From JBCCFX01 sp039029515 (GTDB lineage: Bacteria; Planctomycetota; Phycisphaerae; Phycisphaerales; SM1A02), in contig JBCCFX010000153.1 of assembly GCA_039029515.1 (NCBI GenBank), forward strand, positions 1 to 10,036: a DNA stretch of 10,036 bases. The letters run 5' to 3'. The notes below the pieces were generated by a model, which was given only the letters and a program-made list of their open reading frames with translations, searched no databases and had not been told where the DNA came from. Position numbers and translations under genes: made by a program. Below are positions 1-7,883 of the stretch, piece by piece. The stretch's first letter is position 1; each line of letters opens with the position of its first letter.

Positions 1-136
1 GCTGGACAAAGCGCCCGGCCCTTCGGGCCGCACCGGCAGGCGCTGCGTCCTCCTTCAAGTGTCGGAGGCGCCGACATTCGTGCCGGAAGGGCACGCGCCG
101 GCGCTTTCCCTGTGGATACGCCAGCCCGGCGACAGG
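1..136. other. Possible structured RNA or leader, unidentified
   Basis: No convincing protein is encoded here, but the bases fold into a tidy set of helices. An 8-bp helix pairs 8-15 (AAAGCGCC) with 100-107 (GGCGCTTT). Inside it are three hairpins: 16-21 with 25-30 (six pairs, loop TTC); 39-42 with 69-72 extended by 49-53 with 64-68; and 79-84 with 90-95 (six pairs, loop GGAAG). Outside it, either 1-5 pairs with 121-125, or 109-113 with 132-136 and 119-122 with 128-131 form a separate hairpin with a five-base bulge. The pairings are seen in the sequence; that they form RNA is inference. I looked for hallmarks of tRNA, tmRNA, RNase P RNA, SRP RNA, and TPP, cobalamin and c-di-GMP-I riboswitches and found none. 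GC-rich DNA yields such helices by chance fairly often, so confidence is low and the strand is open. In 137-261 I see nothing further. Confidence 0.25.
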
Positions 137-261
137 TTGTGCTCTTGGGTTTGCGTTCGTAAGTCTGCGGTGCCGAGACGCTTCGGTGATCCGCGCGCAG
201 TTCATCCACCAACCGGAAGCGCTTTAACGAAGAGGGGAGAAGTTGTTTAATACATTCATCC

Positions 262-1101
262 TCAGAACGTACGCGGCTGACATCGCTCACAGAACACGGT
301 CGCTCGCTGGGCAAGTCGAATCAACGTGAGCACATGACCGCATGATGTGCACGCCTCACCACCGCGGCCGTACACCAGGTGGGCTGACTGGAATTCGCCG
401 GCGTTCCCTGAGCCATCTCGATAGTCACGCAATGTGGAGCCGCCGGCACGGATGGCGTGTCTGAGGACATCGCGGACAGCTGACGCCACACGAGTCACTT
501 CGGCTCGTTGAAGCTCGCACGCGGGACGCTCGGGATGTACACGGGCACGATGCAGTGACTCATCGGCGTAGATATTGCCGACGCCCGCGATGACCGCCTG
601 ATCGAGCAGCGCGGTCTTGATGGGTCGACGTGTTCGTTGAAGTCGATCGGCAAAGTCACGGGATCGGATGGCCACGGCATCCGGGCCGAGTCGATGCCAG
701 CGGGTCGATTCGAGCTGATCGATGGATTCGAATGACCATAAGCCACCGAATCGGCGTGGATCTCGAAATACCAGTCGTCGGGGTCCGGTTGGCGAGGTGA
801 TGGACCAGACGGCATGGACATGCTCACTGTGGCCGAATCGCGATCGATCGGTGAGGAAGAGTTGTCCGCTCATCCCGAGATGCACGCAGATCACGCCGGC
901 GTCACCGATGATGGCGAGTTGTTTGCCACGACGACGGAGGTCGAGCATGGTCTGACCGCTCAGCAGGAGCTGGTCCGCGCGGCCGGGTGAGGAGCGTCGA
1001 AGTACATCGGACCGCCGAAGTCGGGCCATGAGGACGCGCTGGCCCACGAGTGGCTCAAGCAACGTTTGTCTGAGGTGCTCAATTTCCGGCAGTTCGGGCA
1101 A
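262..1101 (-). CDS. mutM: Formamidopyrimidine-DNA glycosylase (Fpg/MutM), TTG start
   Basis: This is a bifunctional base-excision repair enzyme that removes oxidised purines such as 8-oxoguanine and formamidopyrimidines and then nicks the abasic site. The frame is open to an ATG at 1200, but I place the start at TTG (1101-1099), because the family's N-terminal PELPEIE follows at once and the enzyme needs Pro2 exposed as its Schiff-base nucleophile, with Glu3 next. The result is 279 residues, the usual family length. Other landmarks (Met as 1): Lys60 in RRGKQ, HLGMSG near 74-79, DPRRFGG near 114-120, the helix-two-turn-helix segment around AGVGNIYADE (172-181), and a C-terminal zinc finger with Cys251, Cys254, Cys271 and Cys274. 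All key residues are present, so it should be active. The Shine-Dalgarno is weak (a GGGA-type stretch about 12 bases upstream). It is divergent from the operon to its right and probably functionally unrelated to it. No clear terminator follows its stop codon. Confidence 0.96.
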   Translation of the reverse strand: MPELPEIEHLRQTLLEPLVGQRVLMARLRRSDVLRRSSPGRADQLLLSGQTMLDLRRRGKQLAIIGDAGVICVHLGMSGQLFLTDRSRFGHSEHVHAVWSITSPTGPRRLVFRDPRRFGGLWSFESIDQLESTRWHRLGPDAVAIRSRDFADRLQRTRRPIKTALLDQAVIAGVGNIYADESLHRARVHPERPACELQRAEVTRVASAVRDVLRHAIRAGGSTLRDYRDGSGNAGEFQSAHLVYGRGGEACTSCGHVLTLIRLAQRATVFCERCQPRTF

Positions 1102-1267
1102 CGAACTCAGGTCCCGCTCGTTAAAGGGATGATTGACAGGAAGAAACGCCGCCTTGAGGCGGATCGTGAACCGCCATGCTGACGATATGACGTCTAGCAT
1201 GCCCCGACGATCCGGCCGGGTCCAGACGGGACCAGGCGGTTTCCCCCGATGAGAAAGGTCACGATCA
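1102..1267. promoter_or_regulatory. Divergent intergenic control region
   Basis: This 166-base stretch lies between the corrected mutM start and the MoxR gene and should carry promoters for both directions. Visible elements are a TTGACA at 1133-1138 with no good -10 partner at normal spacing, a 5-bp hairpin at 1149-1162 (CCGCC, loop TTGA, GGCGG), the inverted repeat listed separately, a second 5-bp hairpin at 1219-1233 (GGTCC/GGACC), and a Shine-Dalgarno AAAGG at 1254-1258 nine bases before the MoxR ATG. I cannot assign a specific -35/-10 pair. The role is inferred from position. Confidence 0.5.
1175..1201. promoter_or_regulatory. Imperfect inverted repeat, candidate operator
   Basis: The left arm CATGCTGACG (1175-1184) and the right arm CGTC-T-AGCATG (1191-1201) are reverse complements over ten base pairs, interrupted only by one extra T at 1195, around a six-base centre ATATGA. 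It sits in the divergent region, 67 bases before the MoxR start and 74 bases upstream of the mutM start, a fitting place for a dimeric regulator's binding site. It could instead be a hairpin in the operon's leader RNA. No regulator gene is in the window, so the role is inference. Confidence 0.35.
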
Positions 1268-2341
1268 ATGTCTGATCCCCTCGCCAGTCGTCCGACCGAG
1301 TCGACGACGGATCCCGTATCGGCCGCCCGTGAGGTGACCGATGCCTACCGGCAGATCAAAGACGAGATCCACAAGGTCATCGTCGGTCAGGACGATGTGG
1401 TCGATCAGTTGCTGACCACGCTGTTCTGTGGCGGCCACTGCCTGGTGGTGGGCGTGCCGGGGCTCGCGAAGACGCTGTTGATTTCCACGATGGCGCGCAC
1501 ACTGAGCCTGGGGTTCTCTCGAATCCAGTTCACGCCGGACCTGATGCCGTCAGACATGACGGGCACCGAGGTGATCGAAGAAGACAAGACGACGGGCACG
1601 CGCGAGCTTCGGTTCGTGAAGGGTCCGATCTTCTCGAACGTCGTGCTCGCAGACGAGATCAACCGAACGCCGCCGAAGACACAGGCCGCACTGCTCGAAG
1701 CGATGCAGGAACGCCAGGTCACGGCGGGTGGCGTACGTCATGCGTTGCCCAGTCCGTTCTTCGTACTTGCGACCCAGAACCCGATTGAACAGGAAGGCAC
1801 GTATCCGTTGCCGGAAGCGCAGCTCGACCGGTTCCTGTTCAACATCAAGATCTCGTATCCGACCGAAGAGCAAGAGCTGCAGATTGTTCAGCAGACGACG
1901 TCGGATGAGGATGCATCGATTTCGCCGGTCTTGTCGGGCGACGCGGTGCTGCGCATTCAGCATCTGGTGCGTCAGGTGCCGGTCGCGGACCACGTCGTGC
2001 GTTACGCACTCCGCCTGACGCGCGCCACGCGTGTCCGGGAGGAATCGGAAAAGCCCGAGATCGTGCGCAACTATCTTGCGTGGGGCGCGGGACCGCGTGC
2101 GAGTCAGTCACTGATCATTGCGGCGAAGGCGCAGGCGATTCTGGCTGGCTCGTCGCACGTGATGCCGGAGCACGTGCAGAGCGTTGCGCTGCCGGTCATG
2201 CGTCATCGCATCATCACGAATTTCAATGCTGAAGCGGACGGCGTGACCACGGACGATGTCGTCAACGCGCTGCTTGAGCAGACGCCGGTCGATGCAAGCG
2301 ACGCATCGACATCGAAGCGCATGGATGCGGTGATGCACTAA
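1268..2341 (+). CDS. MoxR-family AAA+ ATPase
   Basis: This is a cytoplasmic AAA+ ATPase of the MoxR type, a family thought to act as chaperone-like remodellers that mature or activate VWA-domain partners. The protein is 357 residues, typical for the family. The Walker A motif is the MoxR form GVPGLAKT (62-69), with Lys68 and Thr69 to hold nucleotide. The Walker B motif is VVLADEINR (125-133), followed by the helix KTQAALLEAMQERQVT. The sensor-1 region ATQNPIEQEGTYPLPEAQ starts at 168 and is followed by LDRF. A C-terminal lid helix region contains AWGAGPRASQSL (about 271-282). All catalytic residues are present. The ATG start is supported by AAAGG at 1254-1258. The gene opens an operon whose next product, the DUF58 protein, starts 30 bases downstream; MoxR-DUF58 pairs are a standard association. 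The last ~15 residues are Asp/Ser-rich and probably a flexible tail. Confidence 0.96.
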   Translation: MSDPLASRPTESTTDPVSAAREVTDAYRQIKDEIHKVIVGQDDVVDQLLTTLFCGGHCLVVGVPGLAKTLLISTMARTLSLGFSRIQFTPDLMPSDMTGTEVIEEDKTTGTRELRFVKGPIFSNVVLADEINRTPPKTQAALLEAMQERQVTAGGVRHALPSPFFVLATQNPIEQEGTYPLPEAQLDRFLFNIKISYPTEEQELQIVQQTTSDEDASISPVLSGDAVLRIQHLVRQVPVADHVVRYALRLTRATRVREESEKPEIVRNYLAWGAGPRASQSLIIAAKAQAILAGSSHVMPEHVQSVALPVMRHRIITNFNAEADGVTTDDVVNALLEQTPVDASDASTSKRMDAVMH

Positions 2342-2371
2342 CGCCACGAGCTAGCCGAAAGGACGTGATCG

Positions 2372-3346
2372 ATGGCGGATTCGCAGTCGGTCCGCGCGGA
2401 GCAATATCTCGCGCCAGAGACGCTTGTTCAGCTCGCACCGTTTGAGTTGCGAGCGAAGATGATCGTCGAAGGCGTGATGAGCGGCATGCACCGGTCGCCG
2501 TACCAGGGCATGGCGGTCGAGTTCGCGCAGCATCGTCAGTACGTCGCGGGCGACGACCCGAAGCACCTGGACTGGAAGGTCTTCGGTCGGTCGGACAAGC
2601 TGTACATCAAGCAGTATCAGCAGGAGACCAATCTCGACATCATCCTGCTCGTCGATGCGTCGGCATCGATGTCATACGGCACGTTGACGGTCAAGAAAGA
2701 CTGGGGCGGCACGACGGCGAGTCGCGCTCGGAAACTCTGGACGAAGTTCGACCATGCGACCGCGACCGCAGTCGGCCTCGCGTATCTGTGTCTGCATCAG
2801 CAGGACCGTGTTGGCGTGTGCGTGTACGCGGATGAACTCAAGACGATGATCCGTCGTTCGAGTGCGCGATCACAGTGGCGCAGCATCGTGAACACGCTCA
2901 GCACCGAGCCGGTCGAAGAGAAGACTAATCTCGTGAAAGTGACCGAGCAGGTGCTCGGCAAGATCAACAACCGTGCGCTGTTCTTCATTCTCTCCGATCT
3001 CTTTGATGACCCGGAGAACATCCGGCAGTCGCTGGCGCGATTCAAGCATCGCGGCCACGACGTCGTGTTGATCCACACGATGGACAAGCAGGAACTGGAA
3101 TTCGATTTCGCGCAGCCGGCACCGTTCCTGGGCCTGGAAGGCGAAGGTCGCGTGCGAGTCGATCCGCGTGCACTGCGCGATGCATATCTCGAAGCAGTGC
3201 ACGAGCATGTGGACAAGGTCACCAAGGCGGCGCGCGGTTTCGGCTTCGATTACGTGCGCCTGAACACGCATGAATCCGTCGGTCCGACGTTGGCGTATCT
3301 GCTCGCCCGTCGCAACGCACAGAGCAAACGGAGCAAGACCGGATGA
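2372..3346 (+). CDS. DUF58 family protein with VWA-like fold
   Basis: This 324-residue protein belongs to the DUF58 family, the usual partner of MoxR ATPases. The family signature HLDWKVFGRSDKLYIKQY (65-82) leads into a von Willebrand A-type domain beginning NLDIILLVDASASM. The metal-ion site is intact: Asp95, Ser97 and Ser99 of the DxSxS motif, a candidate Thr near 185 (EKTNL), and an Asp in LSDLFDD near 199. There is no signal peptide or hydrophobic helix, so it is likely cytoplasmic or held at the inner face of the membrane. AAAGGA (2358-2363), eight bases before the ATG, supports the start. Its stop overlaps the next start as ATGA (3343-3346), indicating translational coupling. The likely role is as the VWA client or adaptor of the upstream ATPase; the final target is unknown. 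Confidence 0.94.
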   Translation: MADSQSVRAEQYLAPETLVQLAPFELRAKMIVEGVMSGMHRSPYQGMAVEFAQHRQYVAGDDPKHLDWKVFGRSDKLYIKQYQQETNLDIILLVDASASMSYGTLTVKKDWGGTTASRARKLWTKFDHATATAVGLAYLCLHQQDRVGVCVYADELKTMIRRSSARSQWRSIVNTLSTEPVEEKTNLVKVTEQVLGKINNRALFFILSDLFDDPENIRQSLARFKHRGHDVVLIHTMDKQELEFDFAQPAPFLGLEGEGRVRVDPRALRDAYLEAVHEHVDKVTKAARGFGFDYVRLNTHESVGPTLAYLLARRNAQSKRSKTG

Positions 3347-5559
3347 CCCTTGTGACCGCAGGGTTTGCTATCGCGGGACTCCTCGCGATGTCGATCCCGA
3401 TTCTGATCCATCTGCTCTCGCGCCAACGACGGAAGCCCGTCGAATGGGCCGCGATGAAGTTCCTGCTCGAGGCGTATCGCAAGCACAAGCGTCGCCTGCA
3501 GATCGAACAGTTGATCCTGCTCGCACTGCGTTGCCTGATCATCGGACTGTTCGGGCTCGCGCTGGCGCGGCCACTGTTGAAGAACGCGGGGATTCTCGAC
3601 GCCGGCGGTGACCGCATCGTGTACATCGTGCTCGACGATGGTCTCGCATCCTCCGTCACGGACGACGATGGCAGTACAACGTTTGATGCGCATCGCGATG
3701 CCGCGATCCGGTTCGTTCAGGAACTTGCACCAGGCGACACGGTCGGTGTCGTGCTTGCGAGTCAGCCGGTCGAGATCATGCTGAACCCGCCGACAGCGGA
3801 TCACGGGGCTGTGGTTCGACTGCTTGAGGGACTCGAACCGAAAGCGTCTGCGACAGACCTTGATGGCGCGATGCGCGTGCTGATGGATGCGGTTGCTGAC
3901 ACTGAAGCCGGCACCGAAGACGTCACCGTCTTTCTCCTGAGCGAATTTCGAGAAGGCTCCGCGACACTGGATGCGCCGTTGCCCGCATGGCGTGAACGTC
4001 GACCGGATGTTCGTCTGGTGACACTGCAGCCCGCCGTGCAGACGCCGACGAATGTGCAGGTTGAATCCATCGAGCCGGTCAGTCGTGTGGTGTTGTCGAG
4101 CGGCGCCGCAGGGCGCGAGCAGATTCTCGTTCGCCTTGCGCGTCAGGGTGATTCGCTTGAGCGCGATGTCTCGCGTGTTCGTCTGAGTGGCGATGGAATG
4201 GCACCGGTCGAGCCGCGCGCCGTGACGTGGGATCCCGGTCAGACATCTGCAGATGTCGAGTTCATGATCGATCCGATCGGAACCGACGACGGCGAGATCG
4301 TGCTCACCGCGGAGATCGATCACGATGCCGTCCCTGACGACAATGTGCGACACGTGTTGCTGGACCTTCGAGAACGACTTCGCATTCTGCTGATCGATCG
4401 ACGGCGGTTTGGATTCGAACCGTCTGTCGACCGGCTGTCTGCAGGTTCATGGATGCGTCGCGCACTGGAACCGATTGATGTCAGCCCGATGGAAGTCGTC
4501 GAGGTTGAACCGGCGGCGCTGGACATCGCCGACATCCGCACGACCGATGCGATCATCCTGGTTCGTCCTGATCTCATTGCGGACGACGGTTGGGAGCTGA
4601 TTCGCACGTACGTCGACGCCGGCGGTTTGTTGTTCATCGCGCCGCCTGGCGAACTGAACGTGCATCAATGGACCGAGACGTTCACGCAGGCGATGGATCT
4701 CGCGTGGACATTTGATCTCGAAGTTGATGAACCGGGCGGTGGTCTGGCGCTCGCTGATGTCCAGCCGGCGACGGAAGTGCTCAGCCTGTTGTCATCGGAA
4801 CTCGAAGTGCTCGCCCCGCCGGTGCGTGTGTACCGACGATTGCGGGTGGATACGACCGATACCGACATCACGCCAGTGCTTGACCTCACCGATGGTTCGC
4901 CGCTCCTGATCGCGGGCACGCCGCGCACCGACACGGACGGCGCGGTGGTGTCATCAAATGGTCTGGTTCTCATGTTGTTGGCGGCGCCGGAACTTGCGTG
5001 GACAAACCTCCCATCGAAACCACTCATGGTGCCGTTGGCGCACGAACTCGTCCGTCAGGGCTTGAGTTCCATTCGCAGTTCGGTCCGTCACATGGTTGGC
5101 GCCCGACCGCGTATTCGTGCGATGTATGCCGACGCTCGCGCACTGGAACATCCGGACGGCGGCGCGATCACGATCGATGACTCGGATGGCCGGCCCGTCG
5201 CCGCGCTGACACGTTCAGGCGTGTACACCGTGCGCGATCGTGGCAACCAATCCATGGGACTCATGGCGGTGAACGTCGATCCACAGGCTGGCAACATCAC
5301 GGCTCAGTCTCCGGAACAGGTTGATCTCTGGTTGAAAGCAAGTGGCGACTGGTCAGTGTTCGCGGCGGATGCGTCAGAGCAGCTCGCCGGCGAACGTGAT
5401 GAAGGTGCGCCGCTCGCCATGTGGTTACTGATCGCCGTGTTGGCCCTCGTCACCGTCGAGACGGTTCTCGCGCGGATCTTCAGTCATGCGACGAGACAGC
5501 GACGTGAATCCACTGGACTGCAAGGCTCCGTTCGCGGCGCGATGGGGGGATCAGCATGA
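3343..5559 (+). CDS. BatA-like membrane protein with degenerate VWA domain
   Basis: This is a 738-residue membrane protein with the BatA-type N-terminus (aerotolerance-regulator N-terminal domain): two hydrophobic helices at about 5-25 and 57-77 around a basic loop. A VWA-like domain follows (about 90-210), but its metal-site motif reads LDDGLASS (97-104), so the DxSxS position is Asp98-x-Gly100-x-Ala102. Both serines are lost, and metal binding is doubtful. Next come a beta-rich, possibly Ig-like stretch (about 225-340) and a Rossmann/amidotransferase-like segment starting RLRILLIDRR (about 345-450) with no catalytic Cys pattern. One hydrophobic helix lies near the C-terminus (about 693-710), followed by a basic tail. 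GGAG at 3330-3333 supports the ATG. Both ends overlap neighbouring genes by ATGA. It has the same overall plan as the next gene product and may be its diverged paralogue. Probable role: structural membrane partner in the MoxR-linked complex. Confidence 0.88.
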   Translation: MTLVTAGFAIAGLLAMSIPILIHLLSRQRRKPVEWAAMKFLLEAYRKHKRRLQIEQLILLALRCLIIGLFGLALARPLLKNAGILDAGGDRIVYIVLDDGLASSVTDDDGSTTFDAHRDAAIRFVQELAPGDTVGVVLASQPVEIMLNPPTADHGAVVRLLEGLEPKASATDLDGAMRVLMDAVADTEAGTEDVTVFLLSEFREGSATLDAPLPAWRERRPDVRLVTLQPAVQTPTNVQVESIEPVSRVVLSSGAAGREQILVRLARQGDSLERDVSRVRLSGDGMAPVEPRAVTWDPGQTSADVEFMIDPIGTDDGEIVLTAEIDHDAVPDDNVRHVLLDLRERLRILLIDRRRFGFEPSVDRLSAGSWMRRALEPIDVSPMEVVEVEPAALDIADIRTTDAIILVRPDLIADDGWELIRTYVDAGGLLFIAPPGELNVHQWTETFTQAMDLAWTFDLEVDEPGGGLALADVQPATEVLSLLSSELEVLAPPVRVYRRLRVDTTDTDITPVLDLTDGSPLLIAGTPRTDTDGAVVSSNGLVLMLLAAPELAWTNLPSKPLMVPLAHELVRQGLSSIRSSVRHMVGARPRIRAMYADARALEHPDGGAITIDDSDGRPVAALTRSGVYTVRDRGNQSMGLMAVNVDPQAGNITAQSPEQVDLWLKASGDWSVFAADASEQLAGERDEGAPLAMWLLIAVLALVTVETVLARIFSHATRQRRESTGLQGSVRGAMGGSA

Positions 5560-7871
5560 ATTCCGGCATCATGCGCTGGCTGCTCGATCTCGATGTGATT
5601 CCCGCCGACGCCGAACGGTTGGCGTTGGTGTGGGAACGCGGCTGGCCGCCGTGGGTGTGGGCGCTGCTCGTCCTCGCGGCGTTTGCGTTCGCAATCTGGA
5701 GCTACTCGCGCATGGCGGGGCCGCGATCGATTCGCGGCACGATGGCGTGTGTGCGCGGCTTCATCCTGCTGCTCGTCCTGGTGCTGCTCAGCGGCCCGAT
5801 GCTTCAGATGAAGCGCGAGCGCATTGAGGAAGACTGGGTCATCGCACTCCTCGATCGCAGTGCGTCTATGAGTATTGCTGATGTCGATGTCTCGACCAAT
5901 CGACGAACACGCGACACGCAACTGCGCGAAATGATTCGCGATCACGCCGACATGTTCGCGTCGCTGGATGAATCACGTCATCTCGTCTGGCTCGGGTTTG
6001 ATGATGGCGCATACACGCTGATTGACAGTGCGGGTGACGAACTCCCGATCGACCTCTCGCTGCCCGACGGTGATCGGACGAATCTCAACACCGCGATCGA
6101 ACAGGCATTACAGCGCGCCACCGCGCGGCCGATCAGCGGCGTCGTGGTGTTCAGTGACGGGCGAACGAACGATCCGCCGACACGATCGTTGGTGCGCCGA
6201 CTGCAGGCAGATGCCATTCCGGTGTTCGCGGTTCCGCTTGGTGCATCCGAATCGCTGGGCGATATCGCGGTGCGCCGCGTTGAGGCGCCGCGCCGTGCGT
6301 TTGTTCGCGACAAGGTGCCGGTCGTGGTGGAAGTTGACCGACTTGGCGAAGCCGCCCAGCAGGCGCGCGGCACCGTGAAGCTTGTCGACACCGATACCGG
6401 CGATGTGCTGGACGAACAGTCACTTGATGCGTCAGATGACATGTCATCGATCACGTTGACCGCGGTGCCTGAACTCGCAGGCGATGCGTCGTGGCAGGTC
6501 GTGGTCGAAACCGATCGGCCGGATCTCATCCCCGACAACAACCTCAAGCCGTTCCGGATCTCGCTCGTCGATCGACCGTTGCGCGTGCTGTTCGTCGAGG
6601 GTTATCCGCGCTGGGAATACCGCTATCTCAAGAACCTGCTGATTCGTGAGAAGTCGATTGAGTCTTCAGCGTTTCTGTTGTCGGCTGACCGCGACTTCGC
6701 GCAGGAAGGCAACACGCCGATCACGCGTTTGCCGCGCTCGCCCGAGGAGTTCGCGGAGTTTGACGTGATCGTGATGGGCGATGTGCCCGCGAGTTTCTTC
6801 TCGCCTGATCAGCTTGACATGATTCGACAGCAAGTTGCAGACCGAGGGTCGGGCCTGTTGTGGATTGGTGGCGAGCGATCAACGCCGTCATCGTATGTAG
6901 GCAATCCGCTCGCAGATCTCCTGCCGATGCGCGGGCCGCTGACGCTGTCGCGCATCGATGATCCTGTCAACATGATGCCGACCGAGCAGGCGAATCGTCT
7001 CGGCATTCTCCGCCTCGCGACGAACACGCCGACAGGGTGGCCGGCGGATCTGAGTGATCCCGCCTTCAACTGGTCGCAGTTGTACTACGCACAACGCATC
7101 GAACCGAGTCGCCTCAAACCAGCCGCGGAAGTCCTCGCATCGACGACACAAGCGTTCGATGGATTGCCATTGCCGCTGGTCGTCGGCATGCGGTACGGCG
7201 CGGGCCAGACGATCTATGTCGCCACGGATGAAATCTGGCGCTGGCGTTTCGGGCGCGGTGAACTCTATCCCGATCAGTTCTGGGTGCAGATGATCCGATC
7301 ACTCGGTCGCCAGAGCCTCGCAACCAGCGGAGCGCCGGCGGTTCTAGAAGTGAATCCACGTCGTGTGCGCGTTGATCAGCCGGTTCGCATTGAATTGTCC
7401 GTGCTTGACGCACGTCTTGAATCCGAAGATCGCACATCCATCACCGTGACGCTTGAGGATGAACAAGGCCGCGCGATCGCCGATCTGGAACTTGTTCGCG
7501 AAGACGATCGTATTGACAGATATGTCGCGACGTATGTGCCGCATGTGACCGGTCAGCTTCGCGTTCGGCTTGATGACCCATCGGTCAACCTGGCCGCGAT
7601 GGATGCCGTCGTTGAAGTCTTCGCACCAGACGATGAGCTGCGACGACCGGAAGCAGATCACGATCTGCTTGCATCACTGACGAGCACCACCGGCGGCGAC
7701 GTGATCGATGCGGATGAACTCACGACGCTTCCCGATCGGTTGCGCAAACGCGCAGTGCGCATCGAGAATCCGTTGAACGAACGCATCTGGGATACGCCGC
7801 TCGCATTCCTGCTGCTCCTGCTCGGTCTGACGGCAGAGTGGATCGGCCGACGAGTGCTTCGACTCGCGTAA
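5556..7871 (+). CDS. Membrane VWA protein with DUF1355-type amidotransferase-like domain
   Basis: This 771-residue membrane protein has two N-terminal helices (about 31-50 and 64-81). A VWA domain follows with an intact metal site: Asp100, Ser102 and Ser104 in LLDRSASM, Thr175 in DRTNLN, and Asp201 in VVFSDG. An Ig-like segment (about 225-325) precedes a class-I glutamine-amidotransferase-like domain recognised by VLFVEGYPRWEYRYLKNLL (334-352) and IGGERSTPSSYVGNPLADLL (417-436), a pattern of the DUF1355 group. The position where a true amidotransferase has its nucleophilic Cys reads LLWIGGERS, so it is probably a binding rather than a hydrolytic domain. Another beta-rich part (about 600-690) and a C-terminal helix (about 747-764) complete it. 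A G-rich Shine-Dalgarno (5544-5550) lies five bases before the ATG, and the start overlaps the previous stop. The VWA and amidotransferase-like parts are expected outside the cytoplasm, between the second and last helices. Confidence 0.9.
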   Translation: MNSGIMRWLLDLDVIPADAERLALVWERGWPPWVWALLVLAAFAFAIWSYSRMAGPRSIRGTMACVRGFILLLVLVLLSGPMLQMKRERIEEDWVIALLDRSASMSIADVDVSTNRRTRDTQLREMIRDHADMFASLDESRHLVWLGFDDGAYTLIDSAGDELPIDLSLPDGDRTNLNTAIEQALQRATARPISGVVVFSDGRTNDPPTRSLVRRLQADAIPVFAVPLGASESLGDIAVRRVEAPRRAFVRDKVPVVVEVDRLGEAAQQARGTVKLVDTDTGDVLDEQSLDASDDMSSITLTAVPELAGDASWQVVVETDRPDLIPDNNLKPFRISLVDRPLRVLFVEGYPRWEYRYLKNLLIREKSIESSAFLLSADRDFAQEGNTPITRLPRSPEEFAEFDVIVMGDVPASFFSPDQLDMIRQQVADRGSGLLWIGGERSTPSSYVGNPLADLLPMRGPLTLSRIDDPVNMMPTEQANRLGILRLATNTPTGWPADLSDPAFNWSQLYYAQRIEPSRLKPAAEVLASTTQAFDGLPLPLVVGMRYGAGQTIYVATDEIWRWRFGRGELYPDQFWVQMIRSLGRQSLATSGAPAVLEVNPRRVRVDQPVRIELSVLDARLESEDRTSITVTLEDEQGRAIADLELVREDDRIDRYVATYVPHVTGQLRVRLDDPSVNLAAMDAVVEVFAPDDELRRPEADHDLLASLTSTTGGDVIDADELTTLPDRLRKRAVRIENPLNERIWDTPLAFLLLLLGLTAEWIGRRVLRLA

Positions 7872-7874
7872 GGA
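7870..7874 (+). promoter_or_regulatory. Shine-Dalgarno overlapping upstream stop codon
   Basis: AAGGA begins inside the TAA stop codon (7869-7871) of the preceding gene and lies nine bases before the ATG at 7884. It fixes the start of the last gene and shows it is translated from the same messenger as the gene before it. Confidence 0.7.
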
Positions 7875-7883
7875 CGCTTTGGT

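Noticed and set aside
100..136. Resemblance of GGATACGCCAGC (114-125) to the 3' part of a TPP or cobalamin riboswitch
   Set aside because: The other obligatory conserved boxes of these riboswitches are absent on either strand nearby, and no thiamine or cobalamin gene follows.
59..250. A 63-codon open frame from GTG on the plus strand left of mutM
   Set aside because: It has no recognisable motif and no clear Shine-Dalgarno, its composition does not look like a protein, and it crosses the strongly foldable region; a chance frame in GC-rich DNA is more likely.
1133..1161. A sigma-70 promoter built on the perfect TTGACA at 1133-1138
   Set aside because: No -10-like hexamer occurs at 16-18 bases; the sequence there is GAGGCG, part of a hairpin.
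3250..4353. A 367-codon antisense frame opposite the BatA-like gene
   Set aside because: It lies wholly opposite a well-supported gene, has low-complexity Arg/His-rich content and no motif; long antisense frames are expected from the codon bias here.
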